Below are positions 13,953 to 17,443 of a stretch of DNA of 17,443 nt, one piece after another. The stretch lies in assembly GCA_026770585.1 (NCBI GenBank), contig MU646578.1, positions 198,854 to 216,296 of the forward strand. Reading direction: 5' to 3'. The DNA is from Baffinella frigidus. Lineage: Eukaryota; Cryptophyceae; Cryptomonadales; Baffinellaceae. The translations under genes and the position numbers were made by a program. The notes below the pieces were generated by a model, which ran no database searches, had not been told where the DNA came from, and worked only from the letters and a program-made list of their open reading frames with translations. Numbering within the stretch: position 1 is the stretch's first letter; each line of letters opens with the position of its first letter.

Positions 13953-14042
13953 GAACTGTCACACAGAACCTTCATTCTGAGAGAGATACCGAGATTTATC
14001 AGTACCAACACGACCGCCATGTATGCAACCCCACAGAAGCTG
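13953..14042 (+). repeat. Fragment related to the TRAPPC2L exon 4 leader
   Basis: CAGTACCAACACGACCGCCATGTATGCAACCCCACAGAAG (13995-14035) matches 9335-9375. Just before it, GAACTGTCACACAGAACCTTCATT (13953-13976) is repeated at 14209-14232. Both look like displaced pieces of the TRAPPC2L copy array. Confidence 0.6.
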
Positions 14043-14066
14043 TCCCTGACCATTTTAGGAAATCGC

Positions 14067-14182
14067 TACAGGGGTACCTCGCTCATAAGAAAACGCCCCC
14101 CCCCCCCTAGGAGCACCGTAGGACCCTAGAGACAGGCCTACTGTAGGGGCCTAGGGGGGGGGGGCTTTCATGTACCCCTGTA
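14067..14182 (+). mobile_element. GGTACC hairpin element (family C), right arm shortened
   Basis: TACAGGGGTACCTCGCTCAT ... GGGGGCTTTCATGTACCCCTGTA. Part of the right arm is deleted. It is followed at 14183-14208 by ATTTGAGGAGCGGGAAGAAG, which resembles TRAPPC2L exon 3 (FEERE.AR). Confidence 0.85.
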
Positions 14183-14218
14183 TGTATTTGAGGAGCGGGA
14201 AGAAGCGCGGAGCTGTCA

Positions 14219-14370
14219 CACAGAGCCGTCATTTTTGTATTTATTTATTTGTGTATCTATTCATTTATTTATTCAGTCAATCACTCACCCAACACCGCAG
14301 CCTCGCTTTTTTTGTACACCTCTTGCTCGGACGATAATATTTCTCCCGAGAATTGTCGATGCTCATTTAG
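14219..14370. other. AT-rich stretch downstream of the zinc-finger gene
   Basis: TATTTATTTATTTGTG and ATTCATTTATTTATTC low-complexity sequence (14235-14275) followed by unremarkable DNA. It could supply the 3' end of the zinc-finger transcript, but no clear polyadenylation signal was picked out. Confidence 0.4.
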
Positions 14371-15570
14371 CTATCCTTTCAGTGGCCAGGCCTTTGGGGT
14401 CGAATTCGACCCCAAAGGAATAGGTTCCATCTCTCCCCTTTCTTCTCCCTCTTCCTCTCCCTCTCCCTCTCTCCCTCCCTTTCCTCGCCCCTTCTCCCCC
14501 CCTCTCCCCTCTCCCACCCCCTCAGGTGGCAATCGGCTGGAGACAGGGCGCGGCTTGACGTTGTGGATGCGCATGTGCGCGGTCAGGCTGCCATTCTGAG
14601 AGAAGGCCTTGCTGCAGTTGCTGCAGGCGTAGGGGCGGTCGCCGGTATGGATGCGCATGTGCGTCACCAGGTTGCTGGAGTCCGAGAAGGCCTTGCCGCA
14701 GGTGGTGCAGTTGTAGGGGCGGTTGCCGGTATGGATGCGCATGTGGCTATCCAGGTTGGTGGACTGCGAGAAGTTCTTGCCGCAGGCGGTGCAGGCGTAG
14801 GGGCGGTCGCCCGTATGGGTGCGCACGTGCTTGGTCTGGTCGCCTTTCTGCGCGAAGGTCTTGCTGCAGTTGGTGCAGGCGTAGGGGCGGTCGCCGGAAT
14901 GGATGCGCATGTGTGTCGTCAGATCGTTGGACTGCGAGAAGGTCTTGCTGCAGTTGGTGCAGGCGTAGGGGCGGTGGCCGGAATGGGTGCGCATGTGCCG
15001 CCGCAGGCCGCCGGAGTGCAAGAAGGTCTTGCTGCAGGTGGTGCAGGCGTGGTGGCGGTCGCCAGAATGCATGCGCATGTGGCTCTCCAGGTTGGCGGAC
15101 TGCGAGAAGTTCTTGCCGCAGGTAGTGCAGGGGTAGGGGCAGTTGCCGGTATGGGTGCGCATGTGCGTTGCCAGGTTGCTGGAAGTCGAGAAGGCCTTGC
15201 TGCAATTGGTGCAGGCGTAGGGGCGGTCGCCGGAATGGGTGCGCATGTGAGTCGCCAGGTTGAAGGAGTAGGAGAAGTTCTTGCCGCAGGTGGTGCAGGG
15301 GTAGGGGCGGTCGCCGGTGTGGCTGCGCATGTGCGTTTCCAGTTGTTGGGGCGTCGAGAAGTTCTTGGAGCAGGTGGTGCACTCGAAGTCGAGCTTGCCC
15401 CTTCCCCCGACACGCCTCCTCTTGCTCGACGCAGCGGATCCTCCAACCCCTCCTTCCACGAAAGGGGAGTGGTCGCCGATCTTGCCCGACGCGGTCAAGG
15501 AGGGATTGCCGGGCGTGGCGCCGGGGATCGAGGAGGCCACCAGCATGGCGATGAAGAGCTGGCGGATCAT
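14371..15570 (-). CDS. C2H2 zinc-finger protein with ten tandem fingers
   Basis: 399 residues from ATG 15570; the open frame continues 30 codons further upstream but without an ATG, so an extra 5' exon is possible. The N-terminus (MIRQLFIAMLVASSIPG) is hydrophobic, then SKRRR near residues 49-53 is a likely nuclear signal. Ten fingers of the form C-x2-C-x12-H-x3-H start at about residue 64 and repeat every 28 residues to about 336, joined by TGDRPY/SGDRPY linkers typical of DNA-binding arrays. Presumed base-contact positions vary between fingers. Finger 7 has Gln in place of the core Leu (GDQTKH). The role is probably sequence-specific DNA binding in the nucleus; the target is unknown. The last 63 residues are low-complexity Gly/Glu/Arg and then transposon-derived. 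No intron is needed. The long frame on the opposite strand is a by-product of the 84-bp repeats. Confidence 0.88.
   Translation of the reverse strand: MIRQLFIAMLVASSIPGATPGNPSLTASGKIGDHSPFVEGGVGGSAASSKRRRVGGRGKLDFECTTCSKNFSTPQQLETHMRSHTGDRPYPCTTCGKNFSYSFNLATHMRTHSGDRPYACTNCSKAFSTSSNLATHMRTHTGNCPYPCTTCGKNFSQSANLESHMRMHSGDRHHACTTCSKTFLHSGGLRRHMRTHSGHRPYACTNCSKTFSQSNDLTTHMRIHSGDRPYACTNCSKTFAQKGDQTKHVRTHTGDRPYACTACGKNFSQSTNLDSHMRIHTGNRPYNCTTCGKAFSDSSNLVTHMRIHTGDRPYACSNCSKAFSQNGSLTAHMRIHNVKPRPVSSRLPPEGVGEGRGGEKGRGKGGREGEGEEEGEERGEMEPIPLGSNSTPKAWPLKG
14391..14418. repeat. 28-bp perfect palindrome, relic of family B
   Basis: The centre is GGGGTCGAATTCGACCCC flanked by CCTTT/AAAGG. The same centre occurs in the family B copy at 17139-17156, and AGTGGCCAGG in front (14381) matches that element's end. 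It encodes the last residues of the zinc-finger protein. Confidence 0.85.
14429..14523. repeat. CT-rich low-complexity tract inside the zinc-finger gene
   Basis: CTCTCCCTCTCTCC-like on the plus strand. On the minus strand it encodes the Gly/Glu/Arg-rich tail. It resembles the tract at 3041-3164. Confidence 0.88.
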
Positions 15571-15856
15571 CGCTACCGTCGCGATTTCGTGAAGCGTGCG
15601 CCTCCAGCCAGTAACGGCAGGACTGGTCAAATCACTAAAAAATCTGCCGGATCGAGACAATATGGGTAGTGGCAGTTACTTGACTTAGACTTCGACTTGT
15701 GATAACCCTGAACGAAGTCTAAGCTCGCCTCATTTCTGCGCCGTGCATTTCACTTTCGAATAAAGTCAATAAGTGTCAATAAGTGACTAAGTTGACGAAA
15801 ATGGCTCCAATTCCACCTTTCCGCTCCAGAATATTAATTAGAAAAGGCCCCATTGC
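15571..15856 (-). promoter_or_regulatory. Upstream region of the zinc-finger gene
   Basis: It contains the inverted repeat CTTAGACTTCG (15684-15694) / CGAAGTCTAAG (15713-15723) and a duplicated GTCAATAAGT (about 15765 and 15776). AATATTAATTAG at 15831 is AT-rich. No firm promoter element is visible. The first 90 bp are an open extension of the reading frame. Confidence 0.35.
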
Positions 15857-15999
15857 TGGCCCCTTGATTAAGTCCAAAAGTCAATTCCTGGTACAAATTT
15901 TAAAACTCCAGATTTTTTAAAACTCGTTTGACGAACTTTGACCTCAAGTTGATGGTCAAAGTGCACTTTGACCATCAATTGATGGTCAATCAAGGGCCC
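15857..15999. mobile_element. Probable foldback element with a 30-bp perfect palindrome
   Basis: GGCCCCTTGATT (15858) mirrors AATCAAGGGCC (15988). Inside is the perfect palindrome 15949-15978 with half-site TTGATGGTCAAAGTG, followed by a third TTGATGGTCAA arm. CCTGGTACAAATTTTAAAAC recalls the CCTGGTACAAAG..TTTACAACCCC part of family A, so it may be a remote relative. Confidence 0.55.
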
Positions 16000-16295
16000 C
16001 GAAACTACCCCCCTCCATAAGCTCCATTTTCTAACGAATATCAAACCTCGCTTTCCCCCGAATGGCCCTTCCCGATATCGGGCATGAAATGTGAAACCAC
16101 ATCCTTCTGATAACTTTCCAAACTGTTTTTGAAATCCGGTCTCAAAAAATATGTCAGAAATTTTCTCGTTGAATTCTAACCTGAAACCTGAGCAACCAGG
16201 TTGTGAGCTTACGACCCACACCCACCCTGGCGAGTCCGCGGCGTTTCGTTCCACCGGAGCCAGAAACGTGCGTGCTGCTGCATGACGTTCATTTG
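16000..16295. other. No recognised gene or repeat
   Basis: A minus-strand open frame of 128 codons (16254-15868) covers this stretch and runs into the foldback element at 15857-15999. It shows no recognisable domain, and the part over the palindrome is repeat-derived. I do not call it a gene. Confidence 0.4.
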
Positions 16296-16527
16296 AGCTC
16301 CAATGGCTCCAATAGCTCCGCCCTCACAGGCACAGATGAGTGTGGGCTGACGCACTGTGTTTAATAAAGCTCCAACCGCTCTCGAGTGAACTCGGCGCAT
16401 TTTAAAAGTCCAGATCCAGAATCTGGACTTGACTGTCAAGTCTCAAAAGTCCATCCATGGGAAAACATATATAACACACTTTAAAATTGTTCGCTCCTCG
16501 CTCGAGAATGGAGCTCCAATAGCTTGA
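16296..16527. mobile_element. Possible foldback element with CTCGAG ends
   Basis: GAGCTCCAATGGCTCCAATAGCTCC (16296) and GGAGCTCCAATAGCTTGAG (16509) repeat in the same direction. Between them CTCGAGTGAACTCGGCGCATTTTAAAA (16381) roughly mirrors TTTTAAAATTGTTCGCTCCTCGCTCGAG (16479 on). GTCCAGAT/ATCTGGAC at about 16411-16430 forms a hairpin. It may be a decayed family A relative. Confidence 0.45.
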
Positions 16528-16583
16528 GTGGTGCAGCTCTCAGCCATGCAGGGGTTACTCGAAAGTAATGTCATCTACGCCCG

Positions 16584-16649
16584 GAGCCTACAGCAGGACC
16601 ATGACTATGGGCCTGGGAGCCTACAGCAGGACTATGACTATGGGCCTGG
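16584..16649 (+). repeat. 33-bp direct repeat, two units
   Basis: Units at 16584 and 16617 differ at one base (GGACCATGAC against GGACTATGAC). In the open plus-strand frame they read SLQQD(H/Y)DYGPG. The frame (from ATG 16528) runs into the next hairpin element and is otherwise featureless. Confidence 0.9.
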
Positions 16650-16719
16650 GACCACTCTACGAGACCCTACGAGCGTACAAGCGGTGTGGGACATCTTGTG
16701 GAGTGCATGCAACCCCTTG

Positions 16720-16840
16720 TACAGGGGTACCTCGCTCATAAGAAACCGCCTCCTCCTAGGACCCTACAGTAGGCCTATGCCTAGGGCTCTATGGCGATCC
16801 TAGGGGGGTGGGCGCTTCTTATGAGCGAGGTACCCATGTA
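16720..16840 (+). mobile_element. GGTACC hairpin element (family C), full length
   Basis: TACAGGGGTACCTCGCTCAT ... GCGAGGTACCCATGTA. One terminal mismatch (CCCATGTA). TA ends. Confidence 0.9.
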
Positions 16841-16907
16841 TGCCTTCTCCGCCTCCTCCCCGCTGCCGCTGTCGAGCGAGGAGGGATCAACCTAAAAAGT
16901 TGTCAGG

Positions 16908-17018
16908 ACTTTCACCTGAAAGGGTTCAAGGACTTTGACCTAGAAAGACTTTGACCTAGAAAGACGTTGACCTAGAAAGACTTGGACCTAAAAGGGTGCA
17001 AGGACTTTCACCTGAAAG
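16908..17018. repeat. 16-bp tandem repeat flanked by direct repeats
   Basis: Four units of ACTTTGACCTAGAAAG (16932-16996, the last ones degraded) lie between two copies of GACTTTCACCTGAAAG (16908 and 17003), themselves related to the unit. Confidence 0.88.
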
Positions 17019-17068
17019 CCATGGCCAGATTCCGGCCCTGACTTTGGTGCTTTGGTGCTGTCTTGTCC

Positions 17069-17168
17069 CTTAAGTGGCCAGTAGGCTCATACGCCCTACC
17101 GTAGGGCCTTACATGTAGGGCCTGCCTAGGACCTCTTTGGGGTCGAATTCGACCCCATGGCCACTTGA
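17069..17168 (-). mobile_element. Palindromic element family B, copy 4
   Basis: TTAAGTGGCCAGTAGGCTCATACGCCCTACC ... GGGGTCGAATTCGACCCC ... GGCCACTTGAGGG. Reverse orientation to 10413. The short frame on the minus strand through it is repeat-derived. Confidence 0.8.
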
Positions 17169-17327
17169 GGGATATGTGCCGAGTTCGCTCGAGAGCAGCC
17201 TTCAGCGGAAGGGCCGGCACCCCCCTCCACAAAACCGTGGTGGGTTTGGAAGGCCTCTGGAGGAATATACACTTGTGATTTCATTAATTCGAGAAAGGCC
17301 TCTCGCTAGGTCTTGTCAGCCTGCACG

Positions 17328-17443
17328 CCCTATCCTGCCAACCGCCGTCCTATCCTGCCAACTGCCGCCCTATCCTGCCAACCGCCGCCCTATCCTGCCA
17401 ACCGCCGCCCTATCCTGCCAACTGCCGCCCTATCCTGCCAACC
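17328..17443. repeat. 20-bp tandem repeat running off the window
   Basis: Units CCCTATCCTGCCAACCGCCG start at 17328 and repeat every 20 bp (five full units plus a partial one), varying only at ACC/ACT and GCC/GTC. 17169-17327 in front shows no recognisable feature. Confidence 0.93.

Noticed and set aside
15571-15660. Translation start upstream of ATG 15570 for the zinc-finger gene
   Set aside because: The extra 30 codons have no ATG (the frame opens at TTG), so they would need an upstream exon that I cannot identify.
14563-15669. Long plus-strand open frame (368 codons) with GVGAVAGM-type repeats
   Set aside because: It is the antisense of the ten zinc fingers; the 84-bp periodicity keeps it open. 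Other long frames on either strand there are the same artefact.
15868-16254. Minus-strand open frame of 128 codons as a gene
   Set aside because: No recognised domain and its C-terminal third is a transposon palindrome; may be repeat-derived.
16528-16803. Last exon of the TRAPPC2L-like gene (VWDILWSACNPLY, resembling the NPFY region)
   Set aside because: The NPLY match is short, no acceptor in the needed phase was found, and the opposite-strand zinc-finger gene lies between; kept only as a remote possibility.

Overview
The window looks like nuclear DNA of a GC-rich, intron-dense eukaryotic microalga. The evidence is spliceosomal exons with GT/AG borders, many interstitial TTTAGGG-type (plant/algal telomere-like) tracts, and dense non-autonomous foldback transposons. 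A cryptophyte is my best guess from general resemblance, but nothing in the sequence proves it. No rRNA, tRNA, CRISPR array or bacterial operon was seen.

Left third (1-6769, minus strand): one multi-exon gene read right to left. I could join eight exons with matching splice phases: 6769-6707, 6401-6330, 5525-5443, 3476-3401, 2570-2451, 2078-1992, 1150-1058 and 601-527. They give a 223-residue N-terminal part with a complete EH (EPS15-homology) domain followed by the N-lobe of an alpha-kinase (MHCK/eEF2K-type atypical kinase). The gene runs off the left edge. I know of no established EH-alpha-kinase family.

Middle (7154-9149, plus strand): a divergently transcribed gene for a TRAPPC2L-like subunit of the TRAPP vesicle-tethering complex. 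Four exons match the family and the C-terminal ~36-40 residues are not found. The two genes share a 384-bp head-to-head intergenic region carrying a foldback element. Both products would act in membrane traffic (EH domains bind NPF motifs in endocytic proteins; TRAPP tethers vesicles), but a functional link is only inference.

The most unusual feature is that most exons of both genes are accompanied by partial copies of themselves. These copies usually keep the adjacent splice site and are usually separated by telomere-like tracts. Some differ from the presumed functional exon only at synonymous positions. A third, unrecognised plus-strand exon near 12311-12387 behaves the same way.

Right part (about 9.5-17.4 kb): a landfill of small inverted-repeat elements. 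These include eight copies of a ~120-bp GGTACC-ended hairpin, four or more copies of a ~90-bp palindrome, a 200-bp TA-flanked foldback element (two copies, with arms that covary), and several others. Within it lies a minus-strand gene (15570-14371) for a ten-finger C2H2 zinc-finger protein. Its C-terminal tail is made of a CT-rich microsatellite and a transposon palindrome. The window ends in a 20-bp tandem repeat.
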